Assembly: GCF_047238105.1 (NCBI RefSeq)
Contig: NZ_JBDFMD010000001.1
Coordinates: 2,728,001-2,792,000 of the forward strand
Source: Paenibacillus_D sp047238105
GTDB taxonomy: Bacteria; Bacillota; Bacilli; Paenibacillales; Paenibacillaceae
Direction: 5' to 3'
DNA length: 64,000 nucleotides
Part shown: positions 34,226 through 42,525 of the stretch, in pieces
Layout: each line of letters starts with the position of its first letter
How positions within the stretch are numbered: position 1 is the first letter of the stretch
Translations under genes and position numbers: made by a program
The notes under the pieces: generated by a model
The model's database searches: none
Seen by the model: the letters and a program-made list of their open reading frames with translations, nothing else
What the model was told of the DNA's origin: nothing

Positions 34226-35371
34226 CTAGTCGATCCAGATTAATTCCTCGCCGTCATAGATCGCTTCCAGATACTTGGTAATATGCAGTTGATCGATCGA
34301 CACCTCGCCGCTTAGCGCTTCTGCTCCCTCGAGGATCTCGACTTCAGCCTGCCACTGCTCAGGCGTCGACCAGCCCAGCGGCATCCCCTCGCGCTTCGAG
34401 TCCGTGATGAGCTGGCTCTCGACAGCCCAGCGGTTCGTCTCGGCAGCCAGGTTGTAATTGCCCTCAGCCATTCTCTCCAGCTCCGCGATGACCGGATCGG
34501 CATCTTCCATCAGATATTCGTGCGCTTTGAGCACCGCCCGCAGGAAATCCTCGGCTACCGTCGGATGCTTCTCGGCGAACTCCTTGTTGACATTGAGCAG
34601 ACCGAAGGAGTTTTTGACGCCATAGTCGGCAGGGTCGAACAGCTTGACATCAAAGCCTTGCTGTTCCATCTGGTAAGGCTCATTGGATTTGAAGACGGTG
34701 ATGGCATCGACATTGGACGTGTTAAGGATCGTCGGATCGAAGCCGACCGATACCAGTTCGATCTTATCCAGATCTACGCCGGCGTTGATGAGCATGGCGC
34801 GGAAGTTGGGCGGGAAGGCCGCTTTGTAGCCCAGCGTCTTGCCTTCCAGATCCGTCAGCTCCTCGATACCCGAGTCAGCCAGCACCATCAGGGCATTCAG
34901 CCCGACCGGACTCATCACCGACATCGGCTCGATGCGGCCGCCGCTGGCGATCGCCTGGATGACATTGCTCGCCGAGCCAGCGCCGGCGAATTGGGCTCTG
35001 CCCGCCGCCAGCAGCTTCATGCTCTCCGCCTCTACACCCGGCTGGATCTCGACCGTTAGGCCGAGCTCCTCGAACAGGCCGAGCTCGATCGCTGCCGCGA
35101 CGTTAATATTGGGAGACGAAGCCGAATAGTTGAAGCCGGTGACGTACGTAATCTTGCCGACCGAACGGTTGGCCTCGATCCGCGCTTCCCAGTCGATACT
35201 GCCATCGCCCGCTTCCTCTGCATTATCTCCCGCAGCGCCCGCTTCGGCATTTGCCGAAGGCTCATTCGGCTCCGGAGCCGCTGGCGCATTTGCATTTTGA
35301 CTGCCGCATCCCGCGACTACCAACATCACACATAACAAACAAACGACCCACATTGCAGATTTTGTCTTCAT
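34226..35371 (-). CDS. NMT1/SsuA-type ABC substrate-binding lipoprotein
   Basis: 381 residues: a lipoprotein signal with VAGC lipobox (Cys about 22), an Ala/Glu/Asn-rich linker of about 40 residues, then the binding domain. It begins GKITYVTGFNYSASSPNINVAAAIELGLFEE, with the AGRAQFAGAGSASNVIQAIASGG and LEGKTLGYKAAFPPN segments typical of the NMT1/THI5-like family (nitrate, taurine, sulfonate, pyrimidine and thiamine-precursor binders). The family often binds small N- or S-containing organics. It works with the permease and ATPase upstream; together they should import the substrate of the oxygenase pathway. Confidence 0.9.
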   Translation of the reverse strand: MKTKSAMWVVCLLCVMLVVAGCGSQNANAPAAPEPNEPSANAEAGAAGDNAEEAGDGSIDWEARIEANRSVGKITYVTGFNYSASSPNINVAAAIELGLFEELGLTVEIQPGVEAESMKLLAAGRAQFAGAGSASNVIQAIASGGRIEPMSVMSPVGLNALMVLADSGIEELTDLEGKTLGYKAAFPPNFRAMLINAGVDLDKIELVSVGFDPTILNTSNVDAITVFKSNEPYQMEQQGFDVKLFDPADYGVKNSFGLLNVNKEFAEKHPTVAEDFLRAVLKAHEYLMEDADPVIAELERMAEGNYNLAAETNRWAVESQLITDSKREGMPLGWSTPEQWQAEVEILEGAEALSGEVSIDQLHITKYLEAIYDGEELIWID

Positions 35372-35426
35372 CCTCTTGTTGCCTCCCCTTATGCTAGTCT
35401 ATTATTAAAAGCCGGCCTGTCCGGGT

Positions 35427-36275
35427 CTATTGCCCGGAGCTGTGCCAGGCTAGAAACCTGCGTTCGACGACCCGCACGGCATTGGTGAGCAGGATGCCCA
35501 TCAGCGCCAGCAGGAAGATCGCCGCGAACATCCGGTCCATCTGCAGATAATTCGCCGATACCATGACGACATTGCCCAGTCCCTTGCTCGCCCCGCTCAT
35601 CTCGCCGACCACCGCGCCGACCACGCTCATGCTGATGCTGGTACGAGCAGCGGAGAAGAGGAATGGCAGACTGCCGGGCAGGCTGAGCTTGAAGAAGATC
35701 TCCCACCGGCTCGCATGCAGGGAACGCATATATTCATAGTTGCTCTCATCCACCGAGCGGAAGCCTGTCGTCGAATTGATGAGCATCGGGAAAAACGAAA
35801 TAATCGCTGCTACCAGAATTTTGGGGAATGGGCCGAAGCCGAACCAGATCATCAGCAGCGGCGCGATCACGACGATCGGGGTGACATGCGCCAGTACCGC
35901 CACCGGCAGCAGCATGCGCTCCAGCAGCCTTGACTGCGACATGATGACGCCGCCGATCAGCGCCAGCACCGTACCGATTACAAAACCGACCATCGCCTCG
36001 TAGAACGTAATGCCAATATGCGGCACATAGAACGAAAATGAAGTGAACAGCTCGGCGAAGATCACCGAGGGAGCCGGCAGGATGACCGCCTGCACATCCA
36101 TGAACCGCACCGCCAGCTCCCAGCCTGCGAACAAGATGACAAAGGTGATCATCGGCAAGCCGATCGAGCCGACAGCACCCCGGACTCGAGCCGGCCAACT
36201 GATGGTCTCGGCAGTCTTCATCGCTTGGTCTCCTCTCGCCGTCACTCTGGAACTTATCGTTTGACTCATCCTCAT
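35427..36275 (-). CDS. ABC transporter permease, SsuC/TauC type
   Basis: About 282 residues with six membrane helices and the coupling loop EYMRSLHASRWEIFFKLSLPGSLPF, which contacts the ATPase. ATG 36275 shares ATGA with the end of the ATPase gene; a second ATG at 36269 with a slightly better spaced GGTGGGG site is an alternative start. It forms the membrane channel of the NMT1-type importer together with the products of 34226 and 36272. Confidence 0.88.
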   Translation of the reverse strand: MRMSQTISSRVTARGDQAMKTAETISWPARVRGAVGSIGLPMITFVILFAGWELAVRFMDVQAVILPAPSVIFAELFTSFSFYVPHIGITFYEAMVGFVIGTVLALIGGVIMSQSRLLERMLLPVAVLAHVTPIVVIAPLLMIWFGFGPFPKILVAAIISFFPMLINSTTGFRSVDESNYEYMRSLHASRWEIFFKLSLPGSLPFLFSAARTSISMSVVGAVVGEMSGASKGLGNVVMVSANYLQMDRMFAAIFLLALMGILLTNAVRVVERRFLAWHSSGQ

Positions 36276-37045
36276 CCCCACCTCTCGCGTAATGCTTCCC
36301 GGAGCTCCGTGATGTAGTCATTGAAGATCTGCGATCCGATGACAGCCTCATCGCGCGGTCTCGGCAGCGTGATGTCGATCACCCGCGACACCCGTCCCGG
36401 GCGGGAGGACATGACCACCACTTTATCCGAGAGGTAGACCGCCTCCTGGATGTTGTGAGTGACGAAGAGCACGGTCTTCTTGTGCTCCTCCCAGATCTGC
36501 TTCAGCTGGTGCATCAGCACTTCCTTGGTGATCTCATCGAGTGCCGAGAACGGCTCATCCATGAGCAGGATTGGCGCCCCGGTAGCAAATGCGCGGGCAA
36601 TGCCGACACGCTGCTTCATCCCGCCGGAGAGCTCCTTCGGATAAGCATGGACGAAATCCCCCAGCCCCACAGCCTGGAGCAGCTCGATCGGATCGCCCTG
36701 CTCCTCTGAGTTGAAGTGCTTTTGGCGATTGACTTCAAACGGTATATTCATATTTTGCAGCACCGTCCGCCACGGGAAGAGGGCCGGCGATTGCGGGACA
36801 AAGCCGAACTGTTTGGCCTGGAGCAGCTCCTGCGGACTCTTGCCGCCGATCCGGATCTCTCCCTCCTCGGCACCCATCAGTCCGCCGACAATGCGCAGCA
36901 GCGTCGATTTGCCGCAGCCGCTGGGACCGATGAAGCTGACGAACGATCCTTTTTCGATCTCAAGTTGGATATTGCTCAGAGCTTCGGTCCACTGCCCACG
37001 TCTAACGAACCGTTTGTGCACATCCCTGATAGTAATGTAAGACAA
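36272..37045 (-). CDS. ABC transporter ATPase, SsuB/TauB type
   Basis: 257-residue nucleotide-binding subunit: Walker A GPSGCGKST, Q-loop FVPQSPALFPWRT, signature LSGGMKQRVGIARA, Walker B ILLMDEPFSALDE and the switch VTHNIQEAV. The best start is TTG 37045 (reading SYITIRDVHKRF), since GAGG lies at a workable distance and the frame upstream of it includes the ribosome site; the longest frame would begin at 37081. It is the first gene of the catabolic operon, about 45 bases downstream of the probable promoter. Confidence 0.9.
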   Translation of the reverse strand: MSYITIRDVHKRFVRRGQWTEALSNIQLEIEKGSFVSFIGPSGCGKSTLLRIVGGLMGAEEGEIRIGGKSPQELLQAKQFGFVPQSPALFPWRTVLQNMNIPFEVNRQKHFNSEEQGDPIELLQAVGLGDFVHAYPKELSGGMKQRVGIARAFATGAPILLMDEPFSALDEITKEVLMHQLKQIWEEHKKTVLFVTHNIQEAVYLSDKVVVMSSRPGRVSRVIDITLPRPRDEAVIGSQIFNDYITELREALRERWG

Positions 37046-37098
37046 TATGACACCATCCTCTCTGAACAGCTCTGAATACAACCAATATACAGCCTAAT

Positions 37099-37127
37099 TT
37101 ATAAATAGGTCAATTTAGTTGACGCAA
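37099..37127 (-). promoter_or_regulatory. Probable promoter of the catabolic operon
   Basis: Minus strand TTGCGT (37127-37122) and TTATAA (37104-37099) with a 17-base spacer, placed about 55 bases before the ATPase start. The 230-base divergent region is strongly AT-rich. Confidence 0.5.
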
Positions 37128-37143
37128 ATTTGTATTCAAACCT

Positions 37144-37265
37144 AATTGAAACCGGTTAGCATTGGTCAAATGACAGATTTCAGTTCAATTCCTGTGAAAT
37201 TCTTCTATTTTACGTCATATTAATGTTAGTTATTATTGACCCGCTTCAGGCCTAAGGACTATACT
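37144..37265 (+). promoter_or_regulatory. pucR-like gene promoter and upstream inverted repeat
   Basis: TTGACC (37236-37241) and TATACT (37260-37265) are spaced by 18 bases and face the PucR gene. Upstream, AATTGAA (37144-37150) and TTCAATT (37194-37200) form a 50-base-spaced inverted repeat between the two divergent promoters. It is a candidate regulator site for controlling both directions. Confidence 0.5.
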
Positions 37266-37313
37266 GGAGCTAATGAGGAAGTATAACTTACGTGGATACA
37301 GGGAGGAACAGCT

Positions 37314-38912
37314 ATGAATCTAACCGTCGAAGAAGCCTTGTCTATCTACCCCTTGTCCAAGGCCAAGCTGGTCGCCGGAGCCGGCGGGGTCGGCCGCCTG
37401 ATCAAATCTGTCAATACGATGGACGCGCCTGATGTGATCGATTGGATCAGTGACGGGGAGCTGCTGCTGACGACCGCTTTTGCCATCAAGGATACCCCGG
37501 ACGCCTTCCTCCGATTGTTGAAGAAGCTGGATAAGCGCGGCGCAGCAGGCATCGGCATCAAGCTCGGACGTTACTGGTCGGAGATCCCGCAGGTTGTCCT
37601 GGAAGAGGCCGACCGGCTGAACTTTCCGGTGCTCGATCTGCCGTTTGAGTTCGCCTTCTCCGATCAGATGACCGCGTTGTTCCAAGCGGAGTTCGTCAAG
37701 AGCACACAGCAGCTGCATGACGACCTGGAGAAACAAAAGCAGCTCGTCCGTTTTGCCCTCCAAAAAGAAGATTTCGCCAATCTCTTCCCGATGATCGCCG
37801 ATATCCTGGCTCATGACATCGTCGTCATCAGCGCCCGCGGCCAGCTGCTGTACAATTCCTGCAACTGGCCCGAGGTCGAGCTGCTCAAGGGCTGGCCCTG
37901 GAGCGCCCAGTTTCACAAGGCGAGAGCCGAGCATGGCTGGTTCTGCCGGATTCCGCTCATGAAGGATGCGGACTGTTACGGATTTTTGCTGGTCGTCCCT
38001 GCCGGCGGCCCTATCATCCAGGAGGAGGAGGGCTTGTTCCATCAGGCTGCAGAGATCCTGTGTTACCACATGGATCACTTCTACGATGATCAGCAGACGG
38101 TGGCCAGCTATCAGTGGAGTGCCGTCATGGAGCGCTATCTGCATGGGCAGATCTCCCAGGAGACGTTCCTGGAGCAATCGCGATCGCTAGGCTCGCCGAT
38201 GGTCAGCGGCTCTCACCTGTGCGTCCTGACTGTGCCCGACCCGCTCAAAGGCTCTGCGCTCCCTGTACCCAAGAAGCTGCGCGAGCTGCTGCGGGAAGTG
38301 AATTATCATCCAAGGCTATCCAGCCTCGAATCGCAGCATCTCGTCACCCAGGATACCTTGCTCCACGTATTCAAGGTGTCGGCCAGCGACAGTCCGTTCA
38401 CGGATATTATCTACAAGTCATTTCTGGAGATCCTCAAATCAATGCCAAGTGTATCTGCAAGAAGCTACATCAGCCGCATCAAGCCGGAGCTCGGCGCGAT
38501 CCGCGATGCCTACGAGGAATGCACGGAGGCGCATCGGATCAGCGGTCAGCTCGCATACGATTCCCCGGTCGTCTTCTTTGCCGATCTGGAATTCTCGTAC
38601 CTGTTCTCCCACATCCCGGCGCCGGTTATGGAGAAATACTGCCAATCGCTGCTGCAGCCCCTGATGCAAAAGGATGCCGATTACGCCACAGACATGCTGA
38701 GGACGCTGAAAGCTTACATCGCAAACGAGGGCCAGGTCAACGATGTCGCCAAGCAGCTGTTTATCCATCGCAACACGGTCCAGTACCGGCTGGAGAAGCT
38801 CAGCGAGGTGCTCGGTCTCGACCTGAGGCTGACCGGCGATCTGCTGAAGGTGAAGCTGATGTTCATGTTCCGGCAGCTGCTGGCACAAGAGCAAAATGGG
38901 TCCCACTCGTAG
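37314..38912 (+). CDS. PucR-family transcriptional regulator
   Basis: 532 residues. The N-terminal PucR domain (about 5-125) reads LSIYPLSKAKLVAGAGGVGRLIKSVNTMDAPDVIDWI; a middle GAF-like sensory region follows; the C-terminal helix-turn-helix is DVAKQLFIHRNTVQYRLEKLSEVLGLDLR (about 478-506). PucR of B. subtilis activates purine catabolism, and relatives control amine, purine or proline breakdown, sensing pathway compounds. It is transcribed away from the catabolic operon across a 270-base AT-rich gap and is its likely activator. ATG 37314 follows GGGAGG. Full length for the family, no anomalies. Confidence 0.9.
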   Translation: MNLTVEEALSIYPLSKAKLVAGAGGVGRLIKSVNTMDAPDVIDWISDGELLLTTAFAIKDTPDAFLRLLKKLDKRGAAGIGIKLGRYWSEIPQVVLEEADRLNFPVLDLPFEFAFSDQMTALFQAEFVKSTQQLHDDLEKQKQLVRFALQKEDFANLFPMIADILAHDIVVISARGQLLYNSCNWPEVELLKGWPWSAQFHKARAEHGWFCRIPLMKDADCYGFLLVVPAGGPIIQEEEGLFHQAAEILCYHMDHFYDDQQTVASYQWSAVMERYLHGQISQETFLEQSRSLGSPMVSGSHLCVLTVPDPLKGSALPVPKKLRELLREVNYHPRLSSLESQHLVTQDTLLHVFKVSASDSPFTDIIYKSFLEILKSMPSVSARSYISRIKPELGAIRDAYEECTEAHRISGQLAYDSPVVFFADLEFSYLFSHIPAPVMEKYCQSLLQPLMQKDADYATDMLRTLKAYIANEGQVNDVAKQLFIHRNTVQYRLEKLSEVLGLDLRLTGDLLKVKLMFMFRQLLAQEQNGSHS

Positions 38913-38971
38913 GTAAGCGAACATCCCCCTCCCCCTCACGCGCCATATAATAGCGTATCTCTTACGAAGGG

Positions 38972-39382
38972 GTGAGTGAGATTAGCAGATTCAGAGCTTT
39001 CTTGAGCGGCAGGAATGAAGTGCCGCCAGTAAGAACCAACGCCTCGGGCAATGCAGTCCTGCAGGTTAATCAGGCAGGGGACCGGATCACATTCCGGCTG
39101 GTCGTCCGCAATATCAGTGCGGTCACCCAGGCCCACATCCACCTCGGCCGCAGAGACGCCAATGGACCGGTCGTCGCCTTTCTGTTCGGACCTTCCAGAT
39201 TCGGGATCACCGTTCGTCGCGGGGTTGTCCGGGGGACGCTGACCCGCAGCGACCTGGTCGGCCCTCTGGCCGGACGGAGCATCAGCGATTTGGTACGGGA
39301 GATTAGAAGAGGCAATACCTATATCAACGTTCATACGATCGGGCGGCCAAACGGAGAGGTTCGAGGCCAGATTGTAAGGTAA
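38972..39382 (+). CDS. CHRD-domain protein
   Basis: 136 residues, almost all one CHRD domain (named from chordin): FRAFLSGRNEVPPVRTNASGNAVLQV at the start, QAHIHLGRRDANGPVVAFLFG in the middle, and NTYINVHTIGRPNGEVRGQI at the end, the usual closing motif. No signal peptide is visible, which is uncommon for the family. The start is uncertain: GTG 38972 abuts the AAGGGG site, while a rare ATT codon 12 bases later would have normal spacing. It is followed by a strong terminator. Confidence 0.75.
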   Translation: MSEISRFRAFLSGRNEVPPVRTNASGNAVLQVNQAGDRITFRLVVRNISAVTQAHIHLGRRDANGPVVAFLFGPSRFGITVRRGVVRGTLTRSDLVGPLAGRSISDLVREIRRGNTYINVHTIGRPNGEVRGQIVR

Positions 39383-39404
39383 GGTTTACCGTGTGACTGC
39401 GTAC

Positions 39405-39440
39405 CAAAAAGCCGCAGGCGTTATTCGCCTGCGGCTTTTG
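39405..39440. terminator. Strong bidirectional terminator
   Basis: AAAAGCCGCAGGCG and CGCCTGCGGCTTTTG form a perfect stem around a five-base loop. It ends the CHRD gene on the plus strand and the GNAT/NUDIX unit on the minus strand. Confidence 0.9.
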
Positions 39441-39463
39441 TGTCTATACGCCCGGAGGCGCGT

Positions 39464-39613
39464 CTAACCTCTCTCCAGTAAAACAATGCTGTTGCGGAAT
39501 TCCGTTGCCGCTTCCTGCAGGCCGGGGATGGCATCCTCATGTGTCAAGCTGACAAATTGCTTCATGGTGCTGTACTCCATCAGCTCTGCCGCCTGTTCGA
39601 ACCTTCCGAACAT
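39464..39613 (-). CDS. Possible 49-residue protein
   Basis: Short frame beginning MFGRFEQAAELMEY and ending RNSIVLLERG, twelve bases after the GNAT stop and before the terminator. Composition is protein-like (acidic, helical), and its position between gene and terminator leaves room for a final small operon member. There is no clear ribosome site, so it may be translated by coupling, be a decayed gene end, or not be translated at all. Confidence 0.35.
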   Translation of the reverse strand: MFGRFEQAAELMEYSTMKQFVSLTHEDAIPGLQEAATEFRNSIVLLERG

Positions 39614-39624
39614 CGCTTGCAGGA

Positions 39625-40164
39625 TTACAATCGTGCGGCGTACTCCTCTTCGAGGATAGAATATTGGTAGGAATCATGCCAGGCTCCCTTATGCCGCATA
39701 TGCCCGCGCAGATGACCCTCATACGTCATGCCGACCTTCTCCATCACGCGAGCCGAGCCCAGGTTGTCCGGACGGCAAGTCGCGTAGATCCGGTGCAGAC
39801 CGAACTCACCGAACCCCAGACGCAGCAGAGCTGCAGCGGATTCGGAGGCGTAACCTTTCTGCCAATGGTCCGGATGCAGGCAGTATCCGATCTCGCCCTG
39901 CGCCGGCTCCATGAGATGCAGACCGCAGCCGCCGATCAGCTCACCGCTCGCTTTGAGGACAACAGCCAGCTCATAGTCCAGTCGCGGCTGCTGTTGCTGC
40001 ATTCCGATTACACGTTCAACGAATTGCTCCGTTTCCTCCCAGCTGTTGGGACCCCAGATCATATAGGTGGCGACGGCCGGATCAGAGGCATACCTATGCA
40101 CAGCTGCGGCATCCTCAGGCGTATATTCCCTTAGGAGCAGACGATCCGTCTCGATCCGTATCAT
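39625..40164 (-). CDS. GNAT-family N-acetyltransferase (RimJ/RimL type)
   Basis: 179 residues. It begins MIRIETDRLLLREYTPEDAAAVHRYASDP and carries the acetyl-CoA site as a degenerate motif A (EIGYCLHPDHWQKGYASESAAALL) and motif B (LHRIYATCRPDNLGSARVMEKVGMTYEGHLRGHMR). This is the RimJ/RimL-like group acting on N-terminal or side-chain amino groups. The start shares ATGA with the end of the NUDIX gene, so both are translationally coupled. The substrate is unknown. Confidence 0.9.
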   Translation of the reverse strand: MIRIETDRLLLREYTPEDAAAVHRYASDPAVATYMIWGPNSWEETEQFVERVIGMQQQQPRLDYELAVVLKASGELIGGCGLHLMEPAQGEIGYCLHPDHWQKGYASESAAALLRLGFGEFGLHRIYATCRPDNLGSARVMEKVGMTYEGHLRGHMRHKGAWHDSYQYSILEEEYAARL

Positions 40165-40559
40165 GTCGTCACCCCCTCTTCTTCCTGCAGCATCCGTACG
40201 AACGGCAAGTCTGCCGGCGCCAGCGTATAGCCGCTAAGCTCCTGGATCGTCACCCAACGGCAGGCATCGTGATCCGTCAGCCGGATCTCGCCGCCCGAGC
40301 AGACGGCGCGGCACGCGATGAGCCGGATCTGGAAGGTACCGTAATCATGCTCATGCGCCCCCAGCGGCTGCAGAATATCGATGCGAAGATTCATCTCCTC
40401 CAGCAGCTCCCGACGCAGGCAGGCCTCCACCGTTTCCCCCGCCTCCAGCTTGCCGCCCGGGAATTCCCACAAGCCGCCCTGCACCTTGTGCGGCTTGCGT
40501 CTGGCGATCAGCACACGCCCGGATGCATCCGACACAATCGCAGCACCTACTTCGAGCAT
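40161..40559 (-). CDS. NUDIX hydrolase (MutT-like)
   Basis: 132 residues with an intact NUDIX box GGKLEAGETVEACLRRELLEE, preceded by RRKPHKVQGGLWEFP. The short length and the WEFPGGK context resemble the 8-oxo-dGTP-cleaning MutT proteins, but specificity is not certain. ATG 40559 follows AAAGGAGG; a TTG two codons upstream overlaps the site. It is cotranscribed with the GNAT gene. Confidence 0.9.
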   Translation of the reverse strand: MLEVGAAIVSDASGRVLIARRKPHKVQGGLWEFPGGKLEAGETVEACLRRELLEEMNLRIDILQPLGAHEHDYGTFQIRLIACRAVCSGGEIRLTDHDACRWVTIQELSGYTLAPADLPFVRMLQEEEGVTT

Positions 40560-40715
40560 AGGCAACCTCCTTTACTTTTCTACATTATAGCGACTCCGTG
40601 CTTCGTCTGCCAGCTCACAGCTCGGCACTGCAGTCGGCAGATGCGGGATGACCCTATGATCGTTTCAAAGTTGAGGAAATGGTTTAATTTGCATTATTGA
40701 GAGGAGTGTGTAGCC

Positions 40716-41378
40716 TTGAATCTACATGGATGGGAAACCGCGCGCATGCGCTGGCTTCGAAGGGGGCTCATTGCCCTGCTTACCGCGACGCTTGTCTTGG
40801 CCGCCTTCGGATTACAGTCGACTCGCGCAGCAGAATCGGCGATTACTGTCAAAATAAATGACGAGGCGATCGTGCTCGATACTGCGCCATACCTGCACAA
40901 TGGCACCACACTGGTACCGATGAGGCCGCTGTTTGAGGCCCTCGGCATCAAGCTGGACTGGGTGCCTGCCACAAAAACTGTGCGGGGTACCGGAGAGGGA
41001 CTCGAGCTATCCTTGACGGTCGGCAGCAAGCAGGCCCGGATCAACGGCTCAGCGGTTACCTTGAACGAGGCAGCCGTTATCCGTGGCGGCTCTACCCTGG
41101 TACCGCTGCGGTTCGTAAGCGAAGCGAGCGATGCTCTGGTCTTATGGGATCCTTATACTCGCCAGGTTCTTGTGTACGAAGAGAGCTTTTTGCAGAGCAA
41201 TAACAGTACCAAGGAAGCGGTGAGCCAAGGCTTCCAGCACTACCTGGAGGAGAAGCGAAAGGAAATCGAAGCAAGCAATTCAGGTGGCGGGAATGGCGGC
41301 AACGCCAACGATCGCATGTGCTCGGTTTGGCGCTACCACCCCATCTATGGCGGCAGCCTGGAGTGGGTGCCGTGCTAG
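40716..41378 (+). CDS. Secreted copper-amine-oxidase N-terminal-domain protein
   Basis: 220 residues: a signal peptide (GLIALLTATLVLAAFGLQSTRA), then one copper amine oxidase N-terminal domain: ITVKINDEAIVLDTAPYLHN, then TTLVPMRPLFEALGIKLDW, and STLVPLRFVSEASDALVLWD. A charged helix and a Ser/Gly/Asn-rich tail ending in two Cys-containing segments follow. These small proteins are very common in Paenibacillus and are thought to act at the cell surface; no catalytic domain is present. The start is TTG 40716 after GAGAGGAG. Confidence 0.82.
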   Translation: MNLHGWETARMRWLRRGLIALLTATLVLAAFGLQSTRAAESAITVKINDEAIVLDTAPYLHNGTTLVPMRPLFEALGIKLDWVPATKTVRGTGEGLELSLTVGSKQARINGSAVTLNEAAVIRGGSTLVPLRFVSEASDALVLWDPYTRQVLVYEESFLQSNNSTKEAVSQGFQHYLEEKRKEIEASNSGGGNGGNANDRMCSVWRYHPIYGGSLEWVPC

Positions 41379-41402
41379 AAGACGCTTATACTAACCAGAC
41401 AA

Positions 41403-41436
41403 AAGGACAATTAACCATTAACGGTCAATTGTCCTT
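41403..41436. terminator. Terminator between convergent genes
   Basis: AAGGACAATTAACC and GGTCAATTGTCCTT pair with one mismatch around a six-base loop, followed by TTGTTTGC on the plus strand and preceded by A residues for the minus strand. Confidence 0.7.
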
Positions 41437-41464
41437 GTTTGCTTCTTAGCAGCTAATTTGCTAC

Positions 41465-41662
41465 CTAAATGATTAACTCGGTGAAGTGTACGTCGAGCCG
41501 ATAGCCCTCAGGGGCAATCACTCGCACTTCGTGCTCCTGCGGTGCTGCATAGCTGAGCTCCATCGTCCGATTCTTGTCCTTGTCCTCGATACGCCAGGAC
41601 ACCTCTAACTCTTTCGACCTACTTATCCGCAATATTAGATGTTGGATAATATCACTCAACAT
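41465..41662 (-). CDS. Small hypothetical protein
   Basis: 65 residues beginning MLSDIIQHLILRISRSKELE and ending RLDVHFTELII, with a beta-strand-rich charged middle. No family recognised. The chosen ATG overlaps the end of the SDR gene by 11 bases, suggesting translational coupling, but the ribosome site (GGCGGA) is weak. It may be the remnant of a longer gene, since codons further upstream also stay open. Confidence 0.4.
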   Translation of the reverse strand: MLSDIIQHLILRISRSKELEVSWRIEDKDKNRTMELSYAAPQEHEVRVIAPEGYRLDVHFTELII

Positions 41663-42497
41663 AATTCCGCCAAGCATGGACCGGCTGCCAGCCCAGCAGC
41701 TCCTTCGCCTTGGCATTGCTCAGCAGCGACTCGTGCCCCTCCAGCGGTGCCCGGAAGTCGTCGACCCCGGGATACTGCGAGGCCATCAGCTCGCGGCTCG
41801 GCACGGCCATGCTCGTATCGTCCGCTGCCAAGTTGAGCGCTACGCTGCCCAATCCCTCCGCCTCGATCGCCAGTCGGCATGCCACGGCCGCGTCACGGGC
41901 ATCGATGTAGCTCCAGAGAATGCGGTCACGCTGCCTCGGATCGTAGATGAACTCCGGGAAGCGCGCATACGCCTCCGGGGCGATGACATTTCCCAGCCGG
42001 AACGACACTACCTGCATACCTGTCCGCCGGTAGAACATGTCCGCTGTCTGCTCATTGACAACCTTGGACAAGCCATAGCTGTCCTGCGGCAGCTGCGGGT
42101 GCGCCTCATCGACAGGGACATACTGCGGTGCGAAGCGCTCCTGGGCGAACACCATCCCGTACGACGATTCGCTGGAGGCGATGATGGCCTTGCGGATGCC
42201 CAGCCCGGCCGCAGCCTCCAGGACATTGTAGGTGGACATCGTGTTGTTGCGGAACGTCACTTCATTTGGATGCGAGTAGGCGACAGGGATTGCCGCCAGG
42301 TGGACCAGCGCATCCGCTCCCGCCAGTACGCCATACGCCTGGCCCAGCTCGTTCAGATCGACGATGACCGTCTGGCAGAGCGGCTGCTCCGGCCTTTTGA
42401 CATCGGCATTGACTACCTCATACCCTTGTTCGGCGAAATGCCGGACGACCCACTGGCCCAGCATGCCGCTGCCGCCGGTAATGACAACCTTCATCAT
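41652..42497 (-). CDS. NAD-dependent epimerase/dehydratase (extended SDR)
   Basis: 281-residue oxidoreductase with the Rossmann signature VVITGGSGMLGQWVV at the N-terminus, ALVHLAAIPVAYSH, and SSESSYG with downstream YGLSKVVNEQ, giving the catalytic Ser-Tyr-Lys set (SYGLSK supplies YxxxK). This extended SDR group includes nucleotide-sugar epimerases and sugar dehydrogenases. ATG 42497 is chosen from AGGAG eight bases upstream; a longer frame lacks a site. It lies 29 bases after the aldo/keto reductase gene and is probably cotranscribed with it. Confidence 0.87.
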   Translation of the reverse strand: MMKVVITGGSGMLGQWVVRHFAEQGYEVVNADVKRPEQPLCQTVIVDLNELGQAYGVLAGADALVHLAAIPVAYSHPNEVTFRNNTMSTYNVLEAAAGLGIRKAIIASSESSYGMVFAQERFAPQYVPVDEAHPQLPQDSYGLSKVVNEQTADMFYRRTGMQVVSFRLGNVIAPEAYARFPEFIYDPRQRDRILWSYIDARDAAVACRLAIEAEGLGSVALNLAADDTSMAVPSRELMASQYPGVDDFRAPLEGHESLLSNAKAKELLGWQPVHAWRNYVE

Positions 42498-42525
42498 GTA
42501 CAACGCTCCTCTCGCGTACAGCCGT

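Noticed and set aside
38936..39334. Minus-strand frame opposite the CHRD gene
   Set aside because: The plus strand encodes a clear CHRD domain; the opposite frame is a shadow.
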